Assembly: GCF_005280255.1 (NCBI RefSeq)
Contig: NZ_CP040018.1
Location: forward strand, 1,674,001 to 1,738,000
Origin: Arthrobacter sp. 24S4-2
GTDB taxonomy: Bacteria; Actinomycetota; Actinomycetes; Actinomycetales; Micrococcaceae
Reading direction: 5' to 3'
DNA length: 64,000 bases
Shown here: positions 8,547-17,288 of the stretch, in pieces
Layout: each line of letters opens with the position of its first letter
Position numbering within the stretch: the stretch's first letter is position 1
The notes under the pieces: model-generated
Databases searched by the model: none
The model's input: the letters and a program-made list of their open reading frames with translations, nothing else
What the model was told of the DNA's origin: nothing
Program-made: the position numbers and the translations under genes

Positions 8547-8779
8547 GCGCGCCTCCAGACTCCTCGTCCTACAGTTATAAACCCAGTGGTGCCGGCGTTT
8601 AGTTCCGGTCTGAGCCGGTACTCCTGGGCATGCCGGACATTCCCGCGGTCATACAGGGCATTCGGAGCCGCTAAGCCCAGCGATTGCTGTGCAGTTTCCA
8701 ACGAATGATGGGGCCTCCGGATGTGATCCAGAAGCGTCCGGCATATCTTCAGCTCCTGAAGCATGGCATGCAAACTTTC
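8547..8779. other. Intergenic region without a convincing gene
   Basis: 233 bp between the 3' end of the ABC permease and the start of the hydrolase, both on the minus strand, so it should hold the hydrolase promoter. It is less G+C-rich than its surroundings. A minus-strand reading frame of about 95 codons crosses it and overlaps the hydrolase start, but it lacks coding-like third positions and recognisable features. I see no strong terminator. Confidence 0.5.
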
Positions 8780-9562
8780 TCATCCGGAGCTGATCTGCAT
8801 GGTTTTCCACCATTGGCCAGTTATTGCGATGCCGAGCAGGGAGACCGGGATGCAGAGGAAAAGCTGCAGCGGGCTGACCGTATCGGCCGCCGCCGCGCCG
8901 CCCATGCCCATCCAGAGGCTCGGTGCGGCGTAGGGAAACCACGCTCCGGCCCCGAACGCTGTCACTACCTGGGTAGTGACGACCAGCAGCACGAGTGCGC
9001 CGACGCCGGGCAGATAGCCGCGGGCAACGCTGGCTACCACGGCGAGAGGACATGCGAGCAGGGCTGCCATGCCGCCGGCGCACCATGCCTTGCCCGCGGC
9101 TGCCAGGTCCTCCGGACCTGGCACGCCCAGGCCGATGGCGGCGCCGGCAACAAGCGCAGCGACAACGGTGGCCAGACATAGCAGCAGGGCCCAGAGCAGG
9201 ATCACCGTGAACTTCGCGTAGGCGAGCCGCCGCCGACTGACCGGTAGGGCAAACAGGCAGGCCTGGGTTTTTTCGGTGAACTCGCGACCGAAGCACCAAC
9301 ACACCACGAAGCCGATGCCCATCAGCGCTCCGACGGACAAGAGCATTCCCACCATTGCCAGATACCCGGCCCAGCCCGCGCCGGTTAGCATGGCGGCGGC
9401 TTTGAGGCCGATCTGGCTGGACCCGTCGGAGGTCGCAGCGACCATGAAGGCAGCTGCGAGCACTGGCAGGCCGGCGCCAATGAGGACGGATACCGTCCGC
9501 ACCACCGGTGCCCGGCGGAATTTCAGGGCCTCGAATTCGCGTGCCTGCCCGGAAGTCCTCAT
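8780..9562 (-). CDS. ABC-2-type transporter permease
   Basis: A 260-residue membrane protein with about six hydrophobic helices and a short basic N-terminus (EFEALKFRRAPVVRT), the layout of ABC-2/NatB-like export permeases. Its ATG overlaps the stop of the ATPase gene (ATGA), so the two are coupled and form an exporter with the ATPase at 9559-10299. The TetR gene ahead suggests induction by the exported compound or a toxic ligand, as for many drug or peptide exporters. The substrate is not known. Confidence 0.85.
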   Translation of the reverse strand: MRTSGQAREFEALKFRRAPVVRTVSVLIGAGLPVLAAAFMVAATSDGSSQIGLKAAAMLTGAGWAGYLAMVGMLLSVGALMGIGFVVCWCFGREFTEKTQACLFALPVSRRRLAYAKFTVILLWALLLCLATVVAALVAGAAIGLGVPGPEDLAAAGKAWCAGGMAALLACPLAVVASVARGYLPGVGALVLLVVTTQVVTAFGAGAWFPYAAPSLWMGMGGAAAADTVSPLQLFLCIPVSLLGIAITGQWWKTMQISSG

Positions 9563-10299
9563 GGTTGCTCCTGCTCTCGCATGTCGGAGTGCAGTACCAG
9601 GTCGAAGAACCGGCGTTCAAGGTCCACGGTTCCGGGCTGCAGTGTGCCAATGATCTTTCCCCGGTGGAGCACGCTGATCCTGTCGGCGATGCGTGCGACC
9701 TCATCAAGGTGGTGGCTGGAGACCAGGACGGCTGCGCCCCTGTCCCCGCATGCCTCCTGGAGCAACCGGCGGAGAACGATGACACCGCGGGGGTCCAGTG
9801 CGCTGGTCGGTTCGTCCAGGACAAGCACGTCCGGTCCATGGGCCAGGGCCGCGGCCAGACCTACGCGCTGCCGGTTTCCCAGCGACAGCGTCCCGGCGCG
9901 CCGGGTGGTGTATTGCTCCAGCCCCAGATCAGACAGGGCCCTCCCGGCGGCGGATCCGGCGGCGTCCCGGTCCATTCCGTGCAACCGGGCGGAGCAGTAC
10001 ACGTTCTCGCGTGCGGTCAGCTCCGGGTACGCGAACGGGGTCTCCAGCATTTGCCCGACCCTTGACCATACCTGCGGTCCTGCATCGGCTACCGATAGCC
10101 CCGTCAGATGAGCCGAGCCTCGGTCGGGTTTGAGCATGCCCAACAGGATCCTCATCAACGTCGTCTTTCCGGCGCCGTTCAGTCCTACCAGGGCGTGGAT
10201 TTCCGACGGTCCCACGTCGAGGGACACATCGTCCAGGACGGGGATTCCGCCGAGGGCTTTCGTTACTCCCACCGCCCTAATGGCTGCGGACGTCTCCAT
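9559..10299 (-). CDS. ABC transporter ATP-binding protein
   Basis: A 246-residue ATPase from ATG 10299, which overlaps the TetR stop (TGATG). The motifs are in order: Walker A GLNGAGKTTL near 42, Q-loop GQML, signature LSLGNRQRV near 138 (LSxGxxQR form), Walker B VLVLDEPTSALDP near 158 and H-loop SSHHLDEVA near 192. It energises the ABC-2 permease encoded next. The C-terminus is short, as in drug- or antibiotic-export ATPases. The frame is open further upstream but that stretch is the TetR gene read in another frame. Confidence 0.9.
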   Translation of the reverse strand: METSAAIRAVGVTKALGGIPVLDDVSLDVGPSEIHALVGLNGAGKTTLMRILLGMLKPDRGSAHLTGLSVADAGPQVWSRVGQMLETPFAYPELTARENVYCSARLHGMDRDAAGSAAGRALSDLGLEQYTTRRAGTLSLGNRQRVGLAAALAHGPDVLVLDEPTSALDPRGVIVLRRLLQEACGDRGAAVLVSSHHLDEVARIADRISVLHRGKIIGTLQPGTVDLERRFFDLVLHSDMREQEQP

Positions 10300-10868
10300 C
10301 AGTTTCGCCGCTCTGTCCGGCCTGATTCGCCCATCAGGTCCAGGGCCGTGTTCATACGGTCCCGCAGTTCCTGCCCGTCCGACGCCGACGCCCAATCCAG
10401 CAGGGCGGCAGTCAAGCCGCCCAGGCAGGCTCCTGCTGCGACTCGGGCTTCAAGTCGGCCAACGCCCGTCCCCGTCAGTGCTTCAACGATCCGGTCCTCG
10501 GTCCTGCGGTTGTTCTCCCAGATGCCGGCCGCAAGCCGCGTATGTCCTGCTACCAGCTTGATCCTTTCCCTGGTCGATTCGTCGGTGGCGCCGGGCGCCG
10601 AGCTCCACGCGGCCAGAAGGCCCAACCGGACACGTTCCAGGGCCGGCAGCCCGGGGTCCTGGTCGGCAATGTGATCCGCAATCACCGGATCATATGGGTC
10701 ATCCAAGACCACGGCCTCCTTCGTCGGAAAATACCGGAAAAAGGTCATCTGCGAGACACCGGCCGCCTCCGCGATCTGCGCGACGGTTGTTCCGTCGAAA
10801 CCTTGCTGAAGGAACAGTGCCATGGCCCGTTCCTGCAGGAGCGCCCGGGTGGCTGCGGCTTTTCGCAT
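10299..10868 (-). CDS. TetR-family transcriptional regulator of the adjacent ABC exporter
   Basis: A 189-residue regulator. The N-terminal helix-turn-helix spans about residues 14-50 (FDGTTVAQIAEAAGVSQMTF, then FRYFPTKEAVV), followed by an alpha-helical ligand domain of unknown specificity. I chose ATG 10868 because it gives the normal TetR N-terminus; start codons further upstream would lie inside or beyond the 25-bp palindrome at 10872-10896. Only three bases separate that operator from the ATG and there is no ribosome-binding site, so the message is probably leaderless and autorepressed. The gene is first in the operon tetR-ATPase-permease. Confidence 0.9.
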   Translation of the reverse strand: MRKAAATRALLQERAMALFLQQGFDGTTVAQIAEAAGVSQMTFFRYFPTKEAVVLDDPYDPVIADHIADQDPGLPALERVRLGLLAAWSSAPGATDESTRERIKLVAGHTRLAAGIWENNRRTEDRIVEALTGTGVGRLEARVAAGACLGGLTAALLDWASASDGQELRDRMNTALDLMGESGRTERRN

Positions 10869-10871
10869 AAT

Positions 10872-10896
10872 GAGAATGTTAGTCTCTAACATTCTC
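10872..10896. promoter_or_regulatory. Perfect 11-bp inverted repeat, TetR operator
   Basis: Arms GAGAATGTTAG (10872-10882) and CTAACATTCTC (10886-10896) pair without mismatch around TCT. It lies immediately upstream of the tetR start and covers the likely -10 region, and it also lies in the region shared with the divergent YibE/F gene (start 11038). Length and position fit a TetR dimer site. Confidence 0.85.
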
Positions 10897-11037
10897 GGTG
10901 GTAAAGATCTTCCCTCCGGCCGGCACATGCCGTACCCAGCCTTGAATTCGGCCTTCGACTGGATATATCCCAAGGTTGCCCGATCGACGGCAAGTCCCGG
11001 GCAGCACGTAAAGTGCAGGCATGAGGTTTTACTGCTG

Positions 11038-12453
11038 ATGGGTGCCGGACACTCGCACGGTCACATGGATCATTCGGAGCTGACACCCGGGGCACTCGCT
11101 GCGCGGAAACGCGCCAACTGGCTCCTGGCGGCGGTGCTGGTACCGCTGACGCTCCTTACCCTCGCGGCCATGGCCATGATGTGGCCCTCGGGGAACAAAG
11201 CGGACCTGAAGCTGTCCAGTCCCTACGCGGCGGCGCCCGGGGTGACGTTCGATACCGGCAAGATCCAGCGGGTGGTGGTGGAAAGCTGCATCCAAGGGGC
11301 CGCCCAGCCACAGGCAACCCAGCAGGGGAGTGACTGCACCTTCGCATTTACCGAGCCGGACAAGGGCGGCAACCCGGTCAAGGTGGTGATCAACCCGGAC
11401 GTCGTGAAATCCCATGGCGTCAAAGTCGGGGACGACATCCGCTACCTGAACCTCTCCAACGCCCAGGGCGCGTCCGGCGGCCAGGGCTCGCCGGCCTATA
11501 TCTTCGTGGACTTTGTCCGCACCATGCCCATCATCCTGCTGGCCATCCTGTACGCCGTGGTGGTGATCGCCGTGGCGCGCTGGCGCGGGCTGCGGGCGCT
11601 CATCGGGCTCGTGGGCGCCTACGCGGTGCTGGTGTCCTTCATGCTGCCGGGGCTGGTGGAAGGGAAGCCGCCCCTCCTGCTGGCGCTGGTGGGGTCCACG
11701 GTGATCATGATCGGGGTCCTCTACTTCGCGCACGGCTTCACGGCGCGAACATCCACTGCGCTGCTGGGCACCATGTTCGGCCTGGGCATCACCGCGCTCC
11801 TGGCGGCGTGGGCCACGGATGCGGCCAACCTGGCCGGTGTGGGCAGCCACGACGCCGCCACCCTGGCGAACATCTCGGACAACATCTCCATTTCCGGCAT
11901 CATCCTGTGCGGCCTGATCATCTCCGGCCTCGGTGTCCTCAACGACGTCACCATCACCCAGTCCTCCGCGGTGTGGGAACTGTATGAGCTCGCCCCCGAA
12001 ACGGGCGCGCGGCAGCTGTTCTCGTCCGCCATGAGGATCGGCCGCGACCACATTGCGTCCACCGTGTACACCATCGCGTTCGCCTATGCGGGGGCGGCGC
12101 TGCCCATCCTCATCATCGTGATGCTGTACGACCGTCCGCTCGGCGAGGCGCTCACCAGCGCCGAGCTCTCCGAGGAAGTCATCAGGACGCTGGTGGGCTC
12201 GGTGGGCCTGGTGCTTGCCATCCCGGTCACAACACTCATCGCGGTGCTGGTGGTCAAGGCCACCGGTCCCCGACGGCTCGGTGCAGTCGGCGCCGCGGCC
12301 TCGCAGCCGGACCGCGACGACGGCAACGTCCGCGAGCTTGAAACCGCGGCTGAGTCCGCTGACGCCTTTGAATCGTTCGACACCGGCGAGCTTGCCGCCG
12401 TCGTTATGACGCGGCGGGCACGCAGGGAAGCCGAGCGGAGGGAGACGGAGTAG
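11038..12453 (+). CDS. YibE/F-family membrane protein
   Basis: A 471-residue protein from ATG 11038. It has a His-rich N-terminus (HSHGHMDHSE), one transmembrane helix near 30-50, an extracytoplasmic domain (about 55-155) and then about seven helices carrying the conserved segments DNISISGIILCGLIISGLG and ITQSSAVWEL typical of YibE/F (PF07907). Function is not established; metal or small-molecule transport has been suggested, and the His-rich start would suit metal contact, but that is only inference. The C-terminal 60 residues are charged and cytosolic. A TAAAGT -10 element lies near 11009. It is divergent from the TetR operon and shares its upstream region. Confidence 0.82.
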   Translation: MGAGHSHGHMDHSELTPGALAARKRANWLLAAVLVPLTLLTLAAMAMMWPSGNKADLKLSSPYAAAPGVTFDTGKIQRVVVESCIQGAAQPQATQQGSDCTFAFTEPDKGGNPVKVVINPDVVKSHGVKVGDDIRYLNLSNAQGASGGQGSPAYIFVDFVRTMPIILLAILYAVVVIAVARWRGLRALIGLVGAYAVLVSFMLPGLVEGKPPLLLALVGSTVIMIGVLYFAHGFTARTSTALLGTMFGLGITALLAAWATDAANLAGVGSHDAATLANISDNISISGIILCGLIISGLGVLNDVTITQSSAVWELYELAPETGARQLFSSAMRIGRDHIASTVYTIAFAYAGAALPILIIVMLYDRPLGEALTSAELSEEVIRTLVGSVGLVLAIPVTTLIAVLVVKATGPRRLGAVGAAASQPDRDDGNVRELETAAESADAFESFDTGELAAVVMTRRARREAERRETE

Positions 12454-12463
12454 CTCCCGGGCC

Positions 12464-12477
12464 ATGACATTTGTCAT
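12464..12477. promoter_or_regulatory. Palindrome ATGACA-TT-TGTCAT upstream of ABC/two-component operon
   Basis: Perfect 6-bp arms with a 2-base spacer, about 90 bp ahead of the ATPase start. ATGAttGGTGACA just downstream partly repeats the half-site. NarL/DesR-type regulators bind short inverted repeats of this kind, and such a regulator is encoded in this operon (15431-16042), so this is a candidate autoregulatory site. Confidence 0.5.
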
Positions 12478-12526
12478 CGATGATTGGTGACACCTGCCCC
12501 CGGCACCGGACGCGGATCACGGCTTG

Positions 12527-12549
12527 GATGGGTAGTGGACCAACCCATC
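12527..12549. repeat. Inverted repeat in the leader of the ABC/two-component operon
   Basis: Arms GATGGGT (12527-12533) and ACCCATC (12543-12549) pair perfectly around 9 bases, just ahead of the AAGGAGA ribosome-binding site. It could form a hairpin in the leader or be a second protein site. Confidence 0.35.
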
Positions 12550-12563
12550 AGCCAAGGAGAGTC

Positions 12564-13502
12564 ATGACAACAACGGGTGTGCCGGCCGTCCACGCCGCCG
12601 GATTGCACAAGAGCTTCGGAAAGGTCCACGCCGTCCGCGGCCTGGACCTCACCGTGCAGCCGGGGGAGGTGGTGGCGTTCCTCGGGCCCAACGGCGCGGG
12701 CAAGACCACCACCATCGATATGATCCTCGGATTGAGCGCCCCTGACCAGGGAAGCGTTTCCATCTTCGGCCACACTCCCCGGGGAGCCATCGCCCGCGGC
12801 CAGGTGGCAGCCGTGATGCAGACCGGCGGCTTGTTGCGGGACATCAGCGTCCGTGAGACCGTGCAGCTCACCGCCGCCATGTTCGATTCCTCCCGTCCCG
12901 TGGATGAAGTCCTGGCGCGGGCCGGCATTCTGGAGATCGCGGACCGCAAGGTGGAAAAGTGCTCGGGCGGCCAGCAGCAGCGCCTGCGCTTCGCCATGGC
13001 ACTCGTCTCCGATCCCGGACTGCTCATCCTGGACGAGCCCACCACCGGCATGGACGTCGCCGGACGGCGCGACTTCTGGACCGCCATCAGGGCCGATGCC
13101 CTGCGCGGACGGACTGTCATTTTCGCCACCCATTACCTCGAAGAAGCCGATGCCTACGCGGACCGGATTGTCCTGGTCCGGCAAGGCAGCATCGTTGCCG
13201 ATGGCACTGCCGCCCAGATCAAGAACCTTGCCTCCGGCCGCACCGTCAAGGCTTCGCTCCCGGCAACAGAGCGCGGGCTGCTGGCAGGGATGCCGCCTGC
13301 GGAAAGCATCGAGTACGACGGCGGACGCCTCACCGTCCGCACCGGCGACTCGGACGCCGTCGTCCGGTACTTGCTCAACAACACTGGAGCGCATGACGTT
13401 GAGGTGGCTGCCAACAACCTCGAGGAGGCCTTCGTCGCCCTCACCGGCGACGCCGCCGCGCCGGAATCCGAGAGCATGAGTTTTGAAGGAGACCTCGTAT
13501 GA
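12564..13502 (+). CDS. ABC transporter ATP-binding protein (multidrug/linearmycin-type)
   Basis: A 312-residue ATPase from ATG 12564, with the strong site AAGGAGA. Motifs: Walker A GPNGAGKTTT near 43, Q-loop VMQTGG near 86, signature SGGQQQR near 135, Walker B LLILDEPTTGMD near 152 and H-loop FATHYLEEAD near 189. The C-terminal 90 residues form the extra domain seen in drug-export ATPases such as DrrA and LnrL-like proteins. It works with the permease that starts in the overlapping ATGA at 13499. Order: ATPase, permease, histidine kinase, response regulator; such modules export and respond to membrane-active compounds. Confidence 0.9.
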   Translation: MTTTGVPAVHAAGLHKSFGKVHAVRGLDLTVQPGEVVAFLGPNGAGKTTTIDMILGLSAPDQGSVSIFGHTPRGAIARGQVAAVMQTGGLLRDISVRETVQLTAAMFDSSRPVDEVLARAGILEIADRKVEKCSGGQQQRLRFAMALVSDPGLLILDEPTTGMDVAGRRDFWTAIRADALRGRTVIFATHYLEEADAYADRIVLVRQGSIVADGTAAQIKNLASGRTVKASLPATERGLLAGMPPAESIEYDGGRLTVRTGDSDAVVRYLLNNTGAHDVEVAANNLEEAFVALTGDAAAPESESMSFEGDLV

Positions 13503-14272
13503 GCACGGCGGCCATCCAGGACCGAAAGCCATCCGCGGGCGGGGTCAACCGGACGTTCCTCTGGATCGAGATCAAGCGGATGCTGCGGAACCGCCGGACG
13601 ATTATTTTCACGGTGTTCATGCCGGCAATCTTCTTCTTCATTTTCGGCCTGTCCAACAAGGACCAGCACCTGCCCAATGGACACAGCTACGGCCAGTACA
13701 TCCTCATCAGCCTGACGGTTTATGCGGCCATGACCGCAGCAACGGGCGCCGGCAGCCAAGTGGCAGTGGAGCGCGCACAGGGCTGGAGCCGCCAACTTCG
13801 CCTCACGCCCCTCCTGCCCGGTGCGTACATCGCAGTGAAGGCCCTGGCTGCACTGACGCTGTCCCTCGTAGCAGTCGTTGCCCAGTTCGCCATCGGTGCC
13901 CTGGCCGGTGTCACCATGGATGCGCAGACCTGGCTGACAGCGGGGCTTGTGGCCTGGCTGGGCTCCCTCGTCTTCGCTGCCCTCGGATTGTTCGTCGGCT
14001 ACCTTATGCCGAGCCAGAACGTCATGCAGATCCTTGGCCCGGCCCTGGCCATCCTTGCCATGCTCGGCGGGCTGTTCATGCCGATCGAGGTCATGGGGGA
14101 GACGTTTGGGAACATCGCCAAATTCACGCCGGCCTACGGGATCGGACAACTGGCGCGGAGCCCCATCACCGGCGAGTTTGATTGGGCCTGGATCGCCAAT
14201 GTGGTCTTTTGGCTGGCGATATTCGTGGCCGGGGCCGCGATGGCTTTCCGCCGCGACACGAAACGCGTCTGA
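13499..14272 (+). CDS. ABC-2-type export permease
   Basis: A 257-residue membrane protein with about six helices. The first follows the ABC-2 signature region RNRRTIIFTVFMPAIFFFIF (about 35-54), and a PIEVMGETFGNIAKFTPAYG segment near 200 is typical of ABC-2 permeases (PF01061/PF12698). It overlaps the ATPase gene by 4 bases. It would form the channel of the exporter. The cargo is unknown. Confidence 0.88.
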   Translation: MSTAAIQDRKPSAGGVNRTFLWIEIKRMLRNRRTIIFTVFMPAIFFFIFGLSNKDQHLPNGHSYGQYILISLTVYAAMTAATGAGSQVAVERAQGWSRQLRLTPLLPGAYIAVKALAALTLSLVAVVAQFAIGALAGVTMDAQTWLTAGLVAWLGSLVFAALGLFVGYLMPSQNVMQILGPALAILAMLGGLFMPIEVMGETFGNIAKFTPAYGIGQLARSPITGEFDWAWIANVVFWLAIFVAGAAMAFRRDTKRV

Positions 14273-14294
14273 ACAGGCCACTAAGGTAGGCACC

Positions 14295-15434
14295 ATGACC
14301 AGCAAGACAGGCGGCATTTCCTGCAGGGACGTGTTCACCGGCAACATGTTCAGGGGACCTGGCCCGCGCGGCTGGTTCATTGGAGCGGGACTCTCCATCC
14401 TCCTCTGGGCCTGGCCGACGTGGAACCTCGTGTGGTCCGTGGACGAGCCGCCGGCCTGGAAAGCGGCGGCGTCGGTGTCGCTGATCGCGTTCTTTGCCGC
14501 CTACGCCTTCCTGCCCCAGATCAGTTGGCGCCTGGGCGTCCGGGTGGGCATCGCGTCTGTCTGCATCATGCTGGCCCTGAGCGGGGTGATCATCTTCCTC
14601 ATCGGAAGGGAAGCCTTGTGGACTTGGACGTTCCTCGCCTGCGCCATCGCCATGACGTCCCTTCCGCCGCGCACGGACTTCTTCCTCATCGTCACCTTGT
14701 CCGTCGCCTCCGCCACCATCCAACTGGTGACGGGAAACGCGGAGCAGGCGCTCGTCCAGTCCGGGCTCGTGTTGTCACTCGGCCTCATGATGTCCGCCTT
14801 CGCCCGGCTGATCAGGCAGACCGCCCGTCTCCGGGAAGCGCAGACCAAACTGGCCGATGCCGCCGTCGCTGCGGAGCGCAGCCGGGTAGCCCGGGACATG
14901 CACGACATCCTGGGTCATTCCTTGACGGTGATCGCCGTCAAGGCCGAGCTGGCCGGGAGGATGCTGGACACCGTCCCCGGAGATCCTGCCCGGGACAAAG
15001 CCGCCGCCGAGATCGCCGCGGTGCAGGACCTGGCCCGAGGTGCGCTCGCCGACGTCCGGGCCACGGTGGCAGGCTATCGCGGCGTCAACGTCCTGGCCGA
15101 GCTCGCCGTCGCCCGGACGGCCTTGGAATCGGCCGGGATCGACGCCGAATTGCCGGGAACCGTTGAACAGGTTCCGGCGCGGCACAGGGAACTCTTCGGC
15201 TGGGTGCTGCGCGAAGGCATCACCAATGTTGTGCGGCACTCCGGCGCCGCGCGCTGCCGTGTCCGGCTGTCGGCGTCGGGCGTTCTGGTGGAGGACGACG
15301 GCGTCGGCCTGGCGTCCGGGGGCCGCTCCGGGAACGGTCTGATTGGGATCCGTGAAAGGGTGGATGCCGCCGGGGGAACCGTCAGCATTGGCCCGAGTGA
15401 CCTGGGAGGGTTCAGATTGGCGGTTGAGGTATGA
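14295..15434 (+). CDS. NarL-family sensor histidine kinase (DesK-like)
   Basis: A 379-residue kinase from ATG 14295. The first half holds about five or six membrane helices and no large extracellular domain, as in DesK/LnrJ-type intramembrane sensors. A HisKA_3 dimerisation helix follows, with ARDMHDILGHS and phospho-acceptor His203, then an ATPase domain with EDDGVGLASGG and GNGLIGIRERV. This design usually senses changes in the membrane itself. It is coupled by a 4-base overlap to the regulator gene, and it probably controls the exporter encoded upstream. Confidence 0.9.
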   Translation: MTSKTGGISCRDVFTGNMFRGPGPRGWFIGAGLSILLWAWPTWNLVWSVDEPPAWKAAASVSLIAFFAAYAFLPQISWRLGVRVGIASVCIMLALSGVIIFLIGREALWTWTFLACAIAMTSLPPRTDFFLIVTLSVASATIQLVTGNAEQALVQSGLVLSLGLMMSAFARLIRQTARLREAQTKLADAAVAAERSRVARDMHDILGHSLTVIAVKAELAGRMLDTVPGDPARDKAAAEIAAVQDLARGALADVRATVAGYRGVNVLAELAVARTALESAGIDAELPGTVEQVPARHRELFGWVLREGITNVVRHSGAARCRVRLSASGVLVEDDGVGLASGGRSGNGLIGIRERVDAAGGTVSIGPSDLGGFRLAVEV

Positions 15435-16042
15435 ACATTCGATTGGTGATCGCGGATGATCAGGCGCTGGTGCGCGGAGCCCTGGCAGCATTGCTCGGCT
15501 TGGAGCCGGATATCGAGGTGGTCGCGGAACTGGGCGACGGGACCGGGGTGGCGGCCGCCGTCGTCGAGCACTCTGCCGATGTGGCAATGCTCGACGTCGA
15601 GATGCCCGGCCTGGACGGGATCAGCGCGGCAGCAGCAGTCCGGCGTGCGGCACCGTCCTGCCGGGTCCTCATGGTCACTACCTTCGGCCGGCCCGGCTAC
15701 CTCAAGCGCGCCATGCAGGCGGGAGCCTCCGGATTCGTCGTCAAGGACACCCCGGCGCGGCAGCTGGCCGAAGCCGTACGCCGGGTCCATCAGGGACTCC
15801 GCGTGGTGGACCCCGTGCTCGCCGCGGAATCATTGACCGCCGGAGACAGCCCGCTGACCGAGCGTGAAGCGGAGGTGCTCAATGCGGCGTCCGACGGCGG
15901 AACAGTCGCCGATATCGCGAAGTCGGCAATGCTCTCCGAAGGGACGGTCCGAAACTACCTGTCTGCGGCCATGGCAAAGACGGGCGGGCGGACCCGTGCC
16001 GAGGCAGTGCACATCGCGGAAGACAACGGTTGGCTGCTCTAG
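15431..16042 (+). CDS. LuxR/NarL-type response regulator
   Basis: A 203-residue regulator. The receiver domain has acidic Asp9/Asp10, phospho-acceptor Asp55 in MLDVEMPG and the conserved Lys in VVKD near 105. The DNA-binding domain (about 138-200) begins LTEREAEVLNAASDG, with the HTH in VADIAKSAMLSEGTVRNYLS. The first base overlaps the kinase gene, so the two form a cognate pair. It probably binds upstream of 12564, where two inverted repeats lie. Confidence 0.92.
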   Translation: MNIRLVIADDQALVRGALAALLGLEPDIEVVAELGDGTGVAAAVVEHSADVAMLDVEMPGLDGISAAAAVRRAAPSCRVLMVTTFGRPGYLKRAMQAGASGFVVKDTPARQLAEAVRRVHQGLRVVDPVLAAESLTAGDSPLTEREAEVLNAASDGGTVADIAKSAMLSEGTVRNYLSAAMAKTGGRTRAEAVHIAEDNGWLL

Positions 16043-16109
16043 GTGTTGCCCGTCCGGCGGGGTTGTGCGGCCGGTTCGCCGATTTGCCCGGCTTTGAGAC
16101 AATGAACGG

Positions 16110-17288
16110 GTGACTGTTGTAGCAACGCCTCCCGCCCCCAAGCTGGAACTCCCGCCCCTGAAGCTGGGACCCCTCACGGTGGACACCCCCGTGATCCTGG
16201 CTCCCATGGCGGGCATCACCAACTCCGCTTTTCGTCGTTTGTGCCGTGAATACGGTGGCGGCATGTATGTGGCGGAGATGGTCACCTCCCGCGCCCTCGT
16301 GGAGCGCACTCCCGAGTCGTTGCGCATCATCTCCCATGACGACGACGAAAAGGTCCGGTCGGTCCAGCTGTACGGCGTGGACCCGGTGACCGTGGGCCAG
16401 GCAGTGCGGATGCTGGTGGAGGAGGACCGGGCGGACCACATCGACCTGAACTTCGGCTGCCCCGTTCCCAAGGTCACGCGGCGCGGCGGCGGTTCGGCCC
16501 TGCCGTGGAAGATCGACCTGTTCACCTCGATTGTCCGGACGGCCGTCAAAGAGGCGTCCAAGGGCAACGTCCCGCTCACTATCAAGATGCGCAAGGGCAT
16601 CGACGAGGACCACCTGACGTACCTCGACGCCGGCCGGATCGCCCGCGATGCCGGCGTCGCCGCCGTCGCACTCCACGGCCGCACGGCGGCGCAGTTCTAT
16701 TCGGGCCAGGCAGACTGGTCCGCCATCGCACGGCTGCGTGAAGCACTGCCGGACATCCCGGTGCTGGGAAACGGCGATATCTGGTCCGCCGAGGACGCTG
16801 TGCGCATGGTCCGCGAAACCGGAGTGGACGGCGTGGTGATTGGCCGCGGGTGCCAGGGCCGCCCGTGGCTCTTTGGGGACCTGCAGGCCGCTTTCGAAGG
16901 CAGCGACGCCCGCCACAGGCCGAACCTGCGGCAGGTTGCGGAGGGCGTCTACCGGCACGCCGAACTCATGGTGGAGACCTTCGGCGACGAAGGCAAGGCA
17001 CTACGTGAAATCCGCAAGCACATGGCCTGGTATTTCAAGGGCTACGTGGTGGGCGGGGAACTGCGGACCAGGCTGGCCCTGGTCACCAGCCTGCAGGTGC
17101 TGCGCGAAACGCTGGCCGAGCTGGATCAGGATTCCCCGTACCCCGGTGTGGACGCCGAAGGCCCCCGCGGCCGCGCCGGGTCGCCCAAGAAGCCTGCGCT
17201 GCCCAAGGACTGGCTGGATTCCCGGGCGCTCAACGCCGAGCAGTCCCAGGACATCGCCGCCGCGGAACTGGACGTGTCAGGTGGCTGA
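16110..17288 (+). CDS. dusB: tRNA-dihydrouridine synthase
   Basis: A 392-residue FMN enzyme that reduces uridines in the D-loop of tRNA. The family segments are clear: LAPMAGITNSAFRRLCREYG near 30-49, the active-site Cys in DLNFGCPVPKV near 115, KMRKGIDEDH near 155, and the FMN phosphate-binding GNGDIW near 221 and GRGCQGRPWLF near 248. The start is GTG 16110 without a good ribosome-binding site; GAGACAAT lies just upstream, so a leaderless transcript is likely. The stop overlaps the next gene (dgt). Confidence 0.93.
   Translation: MTVVATPPAPKLELPPLKLGPLTVDTPVILAPMAGITNSAFRRLCREYGGGMYVAEMVTSRALVERTPESLRIISHDDDEKVRSVQLYGVDPVTVGQAVRMLVEEDRADHIDLNFGCPVPKVTRRGGGSALPWKIDLFTSIVRTAVKEASKGNVPLTIKMRKGIDEDHLTYLDAGRIARDAGVAAVALHGRTAAQFYSGQADWSAIARLREALPDIPVLGNGDIWSAEDAVRMVRETGVDGVVIGRGCQGRPWLFGDLQAAFEGSDARHRPNLRQVAEGVYRHAELMVETFGDEGKALREIRKHMAWYFKGYVVGGELRTRLALVTSLQVLRETLAELDQDSPYPGVDAEGPRGRAGSPKKPALPKDWLDSRALNAEQSQDIAAAELDVSGG

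Noticed and set aside
8486..8773. Minus-strand frame of 95 codons
   Set aside because: Overlaps the alpha/beta hydrolase start, no coding-like third positions and no recognisable domain.
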